Shown piece by piece: positions 25,757 through 35,376 of a DNA stretch of 64,000 nucleotides. The position numbers and the translations under genes are program-made. The first letter of the stretch is position 1. The number at the start of each line of letters is the position of its first letter. The stretch is taken from contig NZ_JAFKJN010000014.1 of the NCBI RefSeq assembly GCF_017305915.1, forward strand, positions 146,430 through 210,429, written 5' to 3'. Origin of the DNA: Reyranella sp. (GTDB taxonomy: Bacteria; Pseudomonadota; Alphaproteobacteria; Reyranellales; Reyranellaceae). Below the pieces are notes generated by a model. The model did no database searches and was not told the origin of the DNA. It was given only the letters and a program-made list of their open reading frames with translations.

Positions 25757-27079
25757 TCAGCGCAGCCGCAGTGGATCGTTGCGCGTCGAGCGCACCAGCT
25801 CTTCGATCTGGTCCCACGGCGGCAGGGTGGTGTAGGCGGTGCGCAGGTAGGTCGCCAGCGCCGCGAGCTCGTGGTCCGAGAGCTTGTCGCGGAAGGCCGG
25901 CATGGCGCCGGGCAGGCCGCCCTGCGCGTCGATGCCGTCGAGGATCGTGAGCAACAGATTGTACGGCCGGTAGCGGTTCCACAGTGCGGCGTTCAGGCCG
26001 AGCGGCGAGCGCGCCACGGTCGGTGGGCTGCCCGGCGCGCCATGGCAGCTCGCGCAATGCTGGAGGTAGATCTCCTGGCCCTGCCGCTGCTGGTCGGTCT
26101 TGGGTGGCGCGGGGGTCGTGGCGCGGGCCAGCGCCGGCTCGACCGGCGCGGCGAACGGGGCGTTGAGGCTGGCCAGGTAGGCCGCCATCGCCCGCAGGTC
26201 GTCGTCCGGCAGCTTGGCGAGGCCGCGCACGACGCGGCGCATCGGCCCGACCGGCACGCCGTGCGGCGGGCTGTCGCCGCGGCGCAGGTAGGCGAACAGC
26301 TCGGCCTCGGTCCAGCGCGCCGGCGCCGGGTTGATGTCGAGCGCCTCGGCGAACCAGCCGTCGGCCATCGCGCCGGCATAGGGATGACCGACCTGCTCGG
26401 CGCCGAAGCCGTTGCGGTCGGTGTGGCAGTTAGTGCAGGCCGCCAGCCCCTCGGTGAGATAGGCGCCGCGATTCCACAGCGCATCGTGCGCCGGGTCCGG
26501 CCGGTAGGGCCCGGGCCTGAAGAACAGGATCTTCCACAGCGCCAGCAGCGGCCGCACGTCGGTCGGGAAGCTGAGCTCGTTGGGCCGGTTCGGCGCCCGC
26601 ACCGCCGGCCGGGTCATGAAGTAGGCGTAGAGGGCGCGGATGTCGGCGTCCTCGAGCCGCGAGTAGTGGGTGTAGGGGAAGACCGGGAAGAGATGCCGGC
26701 CGTCGCGCGACACGCCCTCGCGCAGGGCACGGAAGAAGGCGCCTTCCGACCAGGCGCCGATGCCGGTTTCCGCATCGGGCGTCAGGTTGGGCGAATAGAA
26801 GAAGCCGACGCGGGTGAAGAGCGGCTTGCCGCCGGCGCCGGCCGGGTCGCCCGGCTTGGTGTGGCAATCGTCGCAATTGGCCGCGCTCGCCAGCACCTCG
26901 CCGCGGGCGACCAGCTCGCGCGGGAAGGCGGTCGGCGGCGGCGGCGCGATCGGCGGGAAGGCCGGCCGCCAGGCGACGGCGAGCAGCGCAACGATGGCGA
27001 CCGCAACCACGCCGATCGCTCCCAGGATGTGCTGCCGCGCCAAGACCGTCTTCTCGCTGCCCCCGAAGTCGGGGCGCAC
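25757..27079 (-). CDS. Membrane-anchored triheme cytochrome c
   Basis: The 440-residue protein has one N-terminal hydrophobic anchor (about residues 18-38) and three CxxCH heme sites: CDDCH (Cys69), CTNCH (about 216) and CASCH (about 342). Each lies in a class I cytochrome domain. This layout matches the cytochrome subunits of membrane-bound alcohol, aldehyde or sugar-acid dehydrogenases, which pass electrons to ubiquinol oxidase. No dehydrogenase catalytic subunit is adjacent, so its donor is unknown. The GTG start at 27079 is only three bases from a MITE-like copy, so a downstream TTG at 27043 is an alternative. Confidence 0.85.
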   Translation of the reverse strand: MRPDFGGSEKTVLARQHILGAIGVVAVAIVALLAVAWRPAFPPIAPPPPTAFPRELVARGEVLASAANCDDCHTKPGDPAGAGGKPLFTRVGFFYSPNLTPDAETGIGAWSEGAFFRALREGVSRDGRHLFPVFPYTHYSRLEDADIRALYAYFMTRPAVRAPNRPNELSFPTDVRPLLALWKILFFRPGPYRPDPAHDALWNRGAYLTEGLAACTNCHTDRNGFGAEQVGHPYAGAMADGWFAEALDINPAPARWTEAELFAYLRRGDSPPHGVPVGPMRRVVRGLAKLPDDDLRAMAAYLASLNAPFAAPVEPALARATTPAPPKTDQQRQGQEIYLQHCASCHGAPGSPPTVARSPLGLNAALWNRYRPYNLLLTILDGIDAQGGLPGAMPAFRDKLSDHELAALATYLRTAYTTLPPWDQIEELVRSTRNDPLRLR

Positions 27080-27083
27080 CCTA

Positions 27084-27155
27084 AAGCATATTCCGTTCGG
27101 CTGGAATCAGCTGGACGGAATATGCCTGCTGCAACAACAACCCCGTGCGCGCATT
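27084..27155. mobile_element. MITE-like element copy 2, short form (first hairpin only)
   Basis: This 72-bp stretch matches the first 60 percent of the elements at 14218 and 63732: AAGCATATTCCGTTCGGCTG, the paired arm (with CAGCTGGACGG in place of CAGCCGAACGG), and the CTGCTGCAACAACA linker to GTGCGCGCATT. The second hairpin and right terminal repeat are absent. TA dinucleotides flank it on both sides (27082-27083 and 27156-27157). It lies in the leader of the cytochrome gene, directly before the start codon. Confidence 0.8.
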
Positions 27156-27165
27156 TAGCGGAGGA

Positions 27166-28758
27166 CTAGGCTGCCAGCCAGATATCGTGCCAACTGGTCG
27201 CGAGGATATTGGGGTCGGTGGTGTGGTTCTGCACCTTCGCCGCAGCGACGGTGAAGGTGTCGAGCTCGACCAGCGGCAGGTCGAACGCCTCCTCGGCCAC
27301 CGTCTTCTGGAAGTCGACCACCATCGCCTTGCGCGTGGCGGGATCGGTCTCGACCCTGATCCGGTCGACCAGCGCGTCTGTTTCGGGCGAGGAGAAGCCC
27401 GAGGCATTGCGGAAGGGCACGCCCTTCTTGATGCCGTCGCTGGTGTAGTACTGCGTCGTCGTCGGCACCGGCTCGGACGGGTTGGCCTGGTTGGAGATCG
27501 CGAGGTCGAAGTCGTAGTCGGTGTAGAGGCGCTTGATCGCGGCCGCGCGGTCAGGCGCTGCGAGATTGACCGCCACGCCGATGTCTTCCAGCGCCTGCTT
27601 GACCAGGGCGCCGACCTTGGCGTTCTCGGGAAACCAGCCGCCCGCCACGAGGTTGACCGTGAAGCGCGACGCCTTGCCGTTGCGCTTGTAGCCCGCCGCG
27701 TCGAGCAGCGCCGCCGCCTTCTTGGGATCGAACGCGGTGCTGTAGATGTCGGGCGTGTAGAACGCCGTGTTGGGCGAGAAGATCGGGCCCGTGCCGGGAC
27801 GGGCATAGCCGTAATAGACCGTCCTGGCGATCTGGCCGCGGTCGATGGCGAGGAACATCGCCTGCCGCACCTCGCGCTTGGCGAACAGCGGCTTGCGACA
27901 GTTGCATTCCATCGTGGTCGCCCAGACCGCTTCCTCGTAGCCCTCCGTCGTGGCGACGAGCTTGCCGTTGGTCAGCCGCTTAATCTCGGTCGGCGACACC
28001 GGATTGAACACGCCGACCTGGATCTCGCCCGCCTCCAGCGCCGCGGCGCGGCCGGCAGGATCGCGCACGAAGCGCAGCACCAGGCGGTCCATGTAGGGGA
28101 AGCCCGGGCGCCAGTAGTCGTCGTTGCGCACCAGCTCGATGTGGCTGCCGCGCACCCACTGCTTGAGCTTCCACGGCCCGGTACCGATCGGCGCGTCGTT
28201 GGCCGGATTGGCGAGCGCATCGCTGCCGGCATAGACATGCCTGGGCAGCACGTAGTTCACGCTGCCGCTCAGCAGCGAAGCGAAGGTGAACTCGGGCATC
28301 GGGCGGGAGTAGCTGATCACCACCGTGCCGGCGTCCGGCGTCTCGACGCCGCTGTAGTCGGCCATCGAGGCGGTCGCGGCATACTTCTTCCAGACCTCGT
28401 CGACCGAATAGGCGACGTCGTCGGCGGTCATCGGCTTGCCGTCATGGAACTTCACGCCCTCGCGGAGCTTGACGGTGTAGGACCTGAAGTCGTCGGCCGG
28501 CTTCCAGCTCTCGGCCAGCTCGCCGGCGAACGCGCCATCTCTCTGGCGGCGGGCCAGCCGCTCGAGCAGCTTCGACGAGGAGAAGGTCGGGCCGGGGCCG
28601 CCGCCCGACGGCACGTAGCAGGCCTGCGGCTCGCCGCCGCCCCAAGTGGCAACGAGGGTACCGCCGCGTCGCGGTTCCTCTGCAAGTAGCGGTCTGCCGA
28701 TCGTCAGGCCGGTCGCGAGCGCGCCGGCGCCGAATACGCGGCGCGAAACTGAGGTCAT
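27166..28758 (-). CDS. Peptide/nickel-type ABC substrate-binding protein (SBP family 5)
   Basis: The 530-residue protein has a Tat-like signal (SVSRRVFGAGALATGLTIG) and a family 5 binding fold: RRGGTLVATWGGGEP, ESWKPADDFRSYTVKLREGV, KFHDGKPMTADDVAYS and, later, NDAPIGTGPWKL and REVRQAMFLAIDRGQI. Such proteins bind oligopeptides, nickel, opines or sugars in the periplasm for Dpp/Opp-type importers. No permease or ATPase gene lies in this window next to it, so it is an orphan here and may use a transporter elsewhere. The gene 21 bases upstream is a thioesterase. Confidence 0.88.
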   Translation of the reverse strand: MTSVSRRVFGAGALATGLTIGRPLLAEEPRRGGTLVATWGGGEPQACYVPSGGGPGPTFSSSKLLERLARRQRDGAFAGELAESWKPADDFRSYTVKLREGVKFHDGKPMTADDVAYSVDEVWKKYAATASMADYSGVETPDAGTVVISYSRPMPEFTFASLLSGSVNYVLPRHVYAGSDALANPANDAPIGTGPWKLKQWVRGSHIELVRNDDYWRPGFPYMDRLVLRFVRDPAGRAAALEAGEIQVGVFNPVSPTEIKRLTNGKLVATTEGYEEAVWATTMECNCRKPLFAKREVRQAMFLAIDRGQIARTVYYGYARPGTGPIFSPNTAFYTPDIYSTAFDPKKAAALLDAAGYKRNGKASRFTVNLVAGGWFPENAKVGALVKQALEDIGVAVNLAAPDRAAAIKRLYTDYDFDLAISNQANPSEPVPTTTQYYTSDGIKKGVPFRNASGFSSPETDALVDRIRVETDPATRKAMVVDFQKTVAEEAFDLPLVELDTFTVAAAKVQNHTTDPNILATSWHDIWLAA

Positions 28759-28779
28759 CGGTCTCCCTGCTAAGGGACG

Positions 28780-29208
28780 CTAACTGCTCAGGGTCGAATA
28801 GGTTGCGCGGCCGATCGCCAGCAGGGCCTTCTGCTCGTTGAAGACATCGACATCGACCACGCCCACGCTCTTGCCGCTGCGGCGGACCGTGGCGGTTGTG
28901 ATCAGCGCCGTCTTGATCGCCGGCCGCAAATAGTCGACCCGGAAGTTCACGGTCGGCAGGCCGCGGCGCAGCGCCATGATCAGCGCATAGTCGCCGACCG
29001 TGTCGATGATCGCCGCGATCGGTCCGCCGTGCCACTGGCCGGTGCCCTTGCCGCGTTCGAACTCGGGCTTCATCTCGCAGCGCATGGTGATGCGCTCGTG
29101 CGCCGGGTCGGTCTCGACCACCTTCAGGCCCATGAAGGCGATGAAGGGCGAGGCGTCGAGGTACTTCTGGATCTCCTCGCCGCTCAGGGGCTTCACCTCG
29201 TCGCTCAC
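28780..29208 (-). CDS. Hotdog-fold thioesterase (PaaI-like)
   Basis: The GTG start at 29208 overlaps the stop of the reductase gene (GTGA) and gives 142 residues. The hotdog core shows GTGQWHGGPIAAIIDTVGDY, which carries the family's HGG and Asp catalytic site, and then NFRVDYLRPA. It should hydrolyse an acyl- or aroyl-CoA thioester, releasing CoA. It is coupled to a zinc-type reductase and near two acyl-CoA ligases, consistent with CoA-ester metabolism. Confidence 0.87.
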   Translation of the reverse strand: MSDEVKPLSGEEIQKYLDASPFIAFMGLKVVETDPAHERITMRCEMKPEFERGKGTGQWHGGPIAAIIDTVGDYALIMALRRGLPTVNFRVDYLRPAIKTALITTATVRRSGKSVGVVDVDVFNEQKALLAIGRATYSTLSS

Positions 29209-30218
29209 GGCGTCACCACGATCTTGCCGAACACTTCGCGGTCCTCGATGACGCGCAGCGCCTCGCGCGCTTCCTCGAGCCTGAAGGTCTTGTCGACCAG
29301 CACCTTGAGCTTGCCGCTCTGCACCAGCTCGAGCAGCTTCTCGATGTCGGAGCGCATCCAGCCGTTGGAGCCCAGCACCTTGAGCTCGAAGGTCCAGATG
29401 AAGCGGATGTCCTCCTTGGGATCGAAGCCCGCGGTGGCGCCGCAGGTCAGCAGCCGGCCGCCGACCTTGAGCACGCGCAGCGACTTCACCCAGGTGTCGC
29501 CGCCGGTGTAGTTCACCACCACGTCGATGCCGAGATCGGTGCCGGCGCCGCGCCGCGTCGGCTTGCCGTGCATCGCGTAGACCTCTTTCACGAAGTCCTT
29601 CTCGATGTAGTTGATCGTCTTGTCGGCGCCGAGCTCCATCAGGCGCTTGGCCTTGGCATCGGTGCCGGCGCAGGCGACCACCTCGGCGCCGGCCAGCTTG
29701 GCGAGCTGCAGGCAGCACACGCCGACGCCGCCCGAGGCGCCCAGGATCAGCACCTTCTCGCCCTTCGCGACATGGCCGTTGGTCACCATCATGCGCAGCG
29801 CCGTGCCGTAGGCGACCGGCAGGGCGGCGGCGTCGGCGAAGCTCACGCCTTCGGGGATCTTCACGAGCTGGTGCGCCCGCGCGCGGCACAGCTCGGCCAG
29901 GCCGCCATGCACCGTCTCGCCCATCAAGCCGCCTTCGACGCGGTTGATCGGGTCGACCAGCACGCGGTCGCCCTTCTTCCAGCCCGTGACGCCCGGGCCG
30001 ACTTCGGCGATCTCGCCTGCGACGTCGAGGCCCATGATTGCCGGCATCGGCACCTTGATGCCGGGCATGCCGCGGCGGGTGAAGACGTCGTGGTAGTTCA
30101 GCGACGCGGCCTTCACCGCCACGATCACGTCGCCCTCGCCGGGCGTCGGATCGGGAAAGTGGGCGTCGAAGGTGAGCGCTTCGGGCCCGCCATGGGCACG
30201 AACGACAGCTGCTTTCAT
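29205..30218 (-). CDS. Medium-chain NAD(P)H:quinone-reductase-like oxidoreductase
   Basis: The 337-residue MDR-superfamily enzyme has the GroES-like N-terminal domain (VKAASLNYHDVFTRRGMPG, GLDVAGEIAEVGPGVTGW) and the Rossmann nucleotide motif LILGASGGVGVCCLQLAKLAG. No full set of catalytic zinc ligands is apparent, so a quinone- or enoyl-reducing role fits better than alcohol dehydrogenase. It uses NAD(P)H. It is the first gene of the pair with the thioesterase and is separated from the ligase upstream by the family A repeat at 30237. Confidence 0.87.
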   Translation of the reverse strand: MKAAVVRAHGGPEALTFDAHFPDPTPGEGDVIVAVKAASLNYHDVFTRRGMPGIKVPMPAIMGLDVAGEIAEVGPGVTGWKKGDRVLVDPINRVEGGLMGETVHGGLAELCRARAHQLVKIPEGVSFADAAALPVAYGTALRMMVTNGHVAKGEKVLILGASGGVGVCCLQLAKLAGAEVVACAGTDAKAKRLMELGADKTINYIEKDFVKEVYAMHGKPTRRGAGTDLGIDVVVNYTGGDTWVKSLRVLKVGGRLLTCGATAGFDPKEDIRFIWTFELKVLGSNGWMRSDIEKLLELVQSGKLKVLVDKTFRLEEAREALRVIEDREVFGKIVVTP

Positions 30219-30236
30219 TGTGATCTCCTGCTTGAT

Positions 30237-30279
30237 GTCATCCCGAGCGCAGCGAGGGATCTATGGCGGTGCATGGATC

Positions 30280-30307
<28 letters not shown>
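30237..30307. repeat. Intergenic inverted repeat, family A copy 3
   Basis: Arms 30237-30263 and 30281-30307 (GTCATCCCGAGCG... and its complement) pair with one mismatch around a 17-base loop. The right arm encodes the last eight residues of the upstream ligase (SSRAERGI), and its TAG stop lies at the loop edge. The repeat therefore replaced or extended that gene's original end. Confidence 0.9.
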
Positions 30308-31811
<1,504 letters not shown>

Positions 31812-31815
<4 letters not shown>

Positions 31816-32666
31816 TCGGTGAACTCCAGGGTCGCGTTCATCGCCTCCTTGGCGGGCACGATGAGGCGGTCGTCTTTCTGGATGAACGGAATCTGGCCGG
31901 CCTCCAGCGCCGCGGCCGCCTTGGCGAGCGAGGTGGTGCGCAAGGTGAGCGCGGCCATATACGCCTTGCGGCCATCGGAATCGGGCGCCGCGCCGCCGAG
32001 TTGGGCCTTCATCTCGGCTTCGGTGACGATGTCGAAGCGCGAATTGCCGATCACGACCGTCTTGCCGTTCCGGATGTCGCGCACTGCCTCGGGTCCGAAC
32101 ATGTCGGCATAGAGCTTGGCCCCCGCGGCAGGATCGGGCTCGACGATGACTGCGCGCTCGACCGCGACGGTGCCGTTCGCATGGTGGCGCCACTCGTCGC
32201 GCCAGACCAGGTCGCGGGTGAAATGGTGGCAGTAGTAGATGCGGCCGTAGGGCACGACTCCGGCCTTCATGCGGATGGTGCGGAAGCGGGCATCGCGCTC
32301 TTCGGTACCATTGGGGCCGCCAGTGTATTGCACGGGCCGCGTGAATTCGCTGGGCGGATCGAACGGCAGGCCGGCTTTGGCCAGCGCGGCGTAGGTGATC
32401 GCCGAATCCTCGGAGCCGAACACCAGACCGTTCAGCCCATAGGAGTAGGTCAGCAGGTCAAGCCGGCCCGATGTTGCGTTTTTCGGAACAGCGATCAGCT
32501 CGAGATAGTCGGTGCCGAACATCGCCAGGTGATTCGTCGAGCCCAGCGAGTGATAGCCGCGCGCGGTCAGGGTGAATCCCAGCCGGCGGTAGATGTCCGC
32601 AGCGCGGTCCATGTCGTCGCGCGCGTTGATCACCACGTGGTCGAGCGTCGGCACCGGCAGTGTCAT
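31812..32666 (-). CDS. VOC-superfamily (glyoxalase-like) protein
   Basis: The 284-residue protein has an N-terminal vicinal-oxygen-chelate module: TLDHVVINARDDMDRAADIY, GYHSLGSTNHLAMFGTDYLE. The His of LDHVV, the His of NHL and the Glu of YLELI are candidate metal ligands, and the C-terminal half looks like a second, weaker module. Members include dioxygenases, isomerases and glyoxalase I relatives, so the reaction is open. It is the first gene of an operon with the acyl-CoA ligase and is divergent from HyuB. Confidence 0.8.
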
Positions 32667-32714
32667 GAATTTCCTCCAACCCGGCGGGTATCTTGGCAGG
32701 GCTCGACAGCCCCT

Positions 32715-32736
32715 GTCATCCCGGGCGAGGCGAGGG
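32715..32736. repeat. Family A half-repeat between divergent genes
   Basis: GTCATCCCGGGCGAGGCGAG resembles one arm of the family A repeats without a paired second arm. It lies in the 83-base gap between the VOC gene and HyuB, so it overlaps their promoter space. It is probably a decayed remnant. Confidence 0.5.
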
Positions 32737-32749
32737 TAACGTGCCGGGC

Positions 32750-34507
32750 ATGAGACCCAATCATCCGCTTTCCCGTATCGCCAATCAGGTCATGTGGGAC
32801 CGCCTGATCGCCGTCGTCGAGGAGCAGGCCCAGACGCTGGTCCGCACCGCCTTCGGCACGCCGACGCGCGAGGCGGGCGACCTCTCGGCCGGCGTCTACG
32901 ACCGCCAGGGCCGGATGCTCGCCCAGGCGGTCACCGGCACGCCGGGCCACGTCAACTCGATGGCGGTCAGCGTCAGCCACGTGCTGAACAAGATCCCGTT
33001 GGCCGAGATGAGCGAGGGCGACGTCTTCATCCTCAACGATCCCTGGCAGGGAACCGGCCATCTCAACGACATCGTGATCGTCACGCCGACTTTCCGGCGC
33101 GGGCCAGATGGACAGAAGAGGGCGGTCGGCTTCTTCGCCGACACCCTGCACGTGGTCGATATCGGCGGCCGCGGCATCGTCGGCGCCGCGCAGCAGGTCT
33201 ACGAAGAGGGGATCTACATCCCCATCACCAAGATCATCGACAAGGGCAAGGTCAACCAGTGGCTGATGGACCTGATCGCCGCCAACGTGCGCGAGCCGAT
33301 CCAGGTGCTGGGCGACATCTACTCGCTGATCTCGAGCAACGAGGTCGGCGGCCGCCGCCTCGCCGCGATGATGGACGAGTTCGAGCTCGAGCATCTCGAC
33401 GATCTCGCGAGCCACATCCTCGACAATTCGCGCGCCGCGAGCCTCGCCGCGATCAACCGGCTGAAGCCCGGCACCTACCACAACGAGATGACGGTCGACG
33501 GCATCAACGGCAAGCCGATGACCTTCAAGGCCAGGCTGACGGTCGGACCGGACGGCATCGACGTCGAGTACTACGACGTCCCGGGCACGGTCGCGCTCGG
33601 GCTCAACGTGCCGATGTGCTACACCGACGCCTACACCGCGTTCGGCATCAAGTGCATCGTGGCGCCCAAGGTGCCGAACAACTACGCCTCGCTCGCCACC
33701 ATCCGCACCACGGCGCCCGAGGGCAGCATCCTCAACGTCAAGCATCCCGCGGCGGTCGCGGCGCGCTCGACGATCGGCCACATGCTGCCCGACATCATGT
33801 TCGGCTGCCTGATCCAGGCGCTGCCTGACGGTGTGCCGGCCGAGGGCACCTCGTGCCTGTGGAACCTGCGGCTGATGGGCGGGCTCGGCCGCGCCGAGCT
33901 GACGCCCGAGCAGATGAAGACGGCGACGCCCTACAACGTGATGTCGTTCCATTCCGGCGGCACCGGCGCGCGGCCGCAGTCGGACGGCCTCAGCGCGACG
34001 GCGTTCCCCAGCGGCGTGAAGAACGTGCCGGTCGAGATCACCGAGACGCTGGCGCCGCTGGTCATCTGGTCGAAGGAGTACCGCCAGGATTCGGGCGGCG
34101 CCGGCGAGCATCGCGGCGGCCTCGGCCAGGTGATGGAGATCGGCAGCGCCGAGAACATGCCGTTCGGCATCTCGCCGACCTTCGACCGCGTCGTCTTCCC
34201 GGCGCGCGGCCGACTGGGCGGCCAACCCGGCGCCAACGGCAACATCGAGATCGCGGACGGCAAGACCCTGCCACCCAAGGCGCATTCCTCGATCCCGGCC
34301 GGCGAGCGCCTGCGCGTCTCGATGCCGGGCGGCGGCGGCTATGGCGACCCGCACAAGCGCCCGGCCGACAAGGTCGCTGAGGACGTGATGCTGGGCCTGG
34401 TCTCGGTGACGGCCGCGCGCGATCTCTACGGTGTCGCGGTTTCACAGGACGGCGTGATAGACCATGCCGAGACGGCGCGCCTCAGGACGAAGGTCGCCGC
34501 CGAATAG
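32750..34507 (+). CDS. Hydantoinase/oxoprolinase B-type subunit (HyuB family)
   Basis: From the ATG at 32750 (MRPNHPLSRIANQVMWDRLI) the protein has 585 residues, the normal HyuB length. Typical sequence includes TREAGDLSAGVYDRQGRMLAQ, EGDVFILNDPWQGTGHLNDI and the Gly-rich ending RVSMPGGGGYGDP. HyuB proteins usually work with the ATP-dependent HyuA subunit to open hydantoin, oxoproline or N-methylated rings, and related acetone or acetophenone carboxylases exist. No hyuA lies next to it here, so the partner must be elsewhere or the subunit acts differently. Confidence 0.88.
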   Translation: MRPNHPLSRIANQVMWDRLIAVVEEQAQTLVRTAFGTPTREAGDLSAGVYDRQGRMLAQAVTGTPGHVNSMAVSVSHVLNKIPLAEMSEGDVFILNDPWQGTGHLNDIVIVTPTFRRGPDGQKRAVGFFADTLHVVDIGGRGIVGAAQQVYEEGIYIPITKIIDKGKVNQWLMDLIAANVREPIQVLGDIYSLISSNEVGGRRLAAMMDEFELEHLDDLASHILDNSRAASLAAINRLKPGTYHNEMTVDGINGKPMTFKARLTVGPDGIDVEYYDVPGTVALGLNVPMCYTDAYTAFGIKCIVAPKVPNNYASLATIRTTAPEGSILNVKHPAAVAARSTIGHMLPDIMFGCLIQALPDGVPAEGTSCLWNLRLMGGLGRAELTPEQMKTATPYNVMSFHSGGTGARPQSDGLSATAFPSGVKNVPVEITETLAPLVIWSKEYRQDSGGAGEHRGGLGQVMEIGSAENMPFGISPTFDRVVFPARGRLGGQPGANGNIEIADGKTLPPKAHSSIPAGERLRVSMPGGGGYGDPHKRPADKVAEDVMLGLVSVTAARDLYGVAVSQDGVIDHAETARLRTKVAAE

Positions 34508-34520
34508 AGCGGGAGCGACC

Positions 34521-34916
34521 ATGAAAGCATCAGTGTTGAGTTTCCGGATGGCGGTGCTGTGCCTGATCGCCGGCATGCTGTGGGGCCTGCACATGGCGAT
34601 CAGCCAGGATCATTCGGCGCATCCGGCGCATGCCCATCTCAACCTGCTGGGCTGGGTCAGTCTGTTCCTGTTCGGCCTCTACTACCGCCTGCATCCGGCG
34701 CTGGAGCATGACAAGCGCGCTCACGTGCAGGTCTGGAGCTGGCTGGTCGGCACGGTCGTGATGGCGATCGGCGTCGGTCTGGTGCACACCGGCACGATGG
34801 CGGGCGAGCCCTTTGCCGCGATCGGCTCGCTCATCGTCTTCGCGTCGGTCCTGCTGTTCGCCTGGCTGCTGTTCCGGAGCGAGTCCGCGAGCGCGGCGGT
34901 GGCACCGGCGGAGTAG
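34521..34916 (+). CDS. Small four-helix membrane protein
   Basis: The ATG at 34521, preceded by GGGAG, gives 131 residues with four predicted TM segments. The loop HSAHPAHAHLNLLGWVSLF is rich in His and resembles short stretches of heme-copper oxidase subunit I. Similar small proteins exist in other proteobacteria, but I cannot assign a function. Its last 86 bases overlap the end of the Nudix gene on the other strand. Confidence 0.7.
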   Translation: MKASVLSFRMAVLCLIAGMLWGLHMAISQDHSAHPAHAHLNLLGWVSLFLFGLYYRLHPALEHDKRAHVQVWSWLVGTVVMAIGVGLVHTGTMAGEPFAAIGSLIVFASVLLFAWLLFRSESASAAVAPAE

Positions 34917-35376
34917 GCACGCCGAGCCTTTCCAGGAGCTGGACCAGCAGGGGCACCTGCCCCGGCGTGATCTTCCGGAGCGCTGTCGGCCCGTCGAACC
35001 ACGCCGCGCGATCCACCTCAGGGAAGGCCTGTCGCTTGCCCGAGCGCGGCGGCCATTCGATCTCGAAGGTGTTGCTGGTAATCGATGACGCATCGAGATC
35101 GTGCTCGATCGCCCAAGCCTCGATTGTCTTGCCGCTGGCGATCTTCACCGGATCGAGCGGCGTAAAGGTGCCGTCGATCGTCTGGCCGGTCTCCTCCGCG
35201 AACTCGCGTTGCGCCGCCTTCAGCGGCTCCTCGTCGGGATCGATCTCGCCCTTGGGGATCGACCAGGCGCCATCGTCCTTGTTCTTCCAGAACGGTCCGC
35301 CGGGATGGACGAGGAACAGCTCGACCGCGCCGCCGCGCCGGCGCCAGGCAAGGATGCCGGCGCTGCGCTTCTTCAC
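34831..35376 (-). CDS. Nudix hydrolase
   Basis: The 181-residue protein contains a perfect Nudix box from Gly43 to Gly64 (GEIDPDEEPLKAAQREFAEE, then TG), whose Glu residues bind Mg2+. It should hydrolyse a nucleoside diphosphate linked to another group. GILAWRRRGG at the start resembles YfcD/DIPP-like housecleaning members. The start codon overlaps the ligase stop (ATGA). The Pro/Arg-rich tail after about residue 150 is encoded antisense to the membrane protein gene, so the true domain ends earlier. Confidence 0.88.
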   Translation of the reverse strand: MKKRSAGILAWRRRGGAVELFLVHPGGPFWKNKDDGAWSIPKGEIDPDEEPLKAAQREFAEETGQTIDGTFTPLDPVKIASGKTIEAWAIEHDLDASSITSNTFEIEWPPRSGKRQAFPEVDRAAWFDGPTALRKITPGQVPLLVQLLERLGVPTPPVPPPRSRTRSGTAARRTAGPTRRR

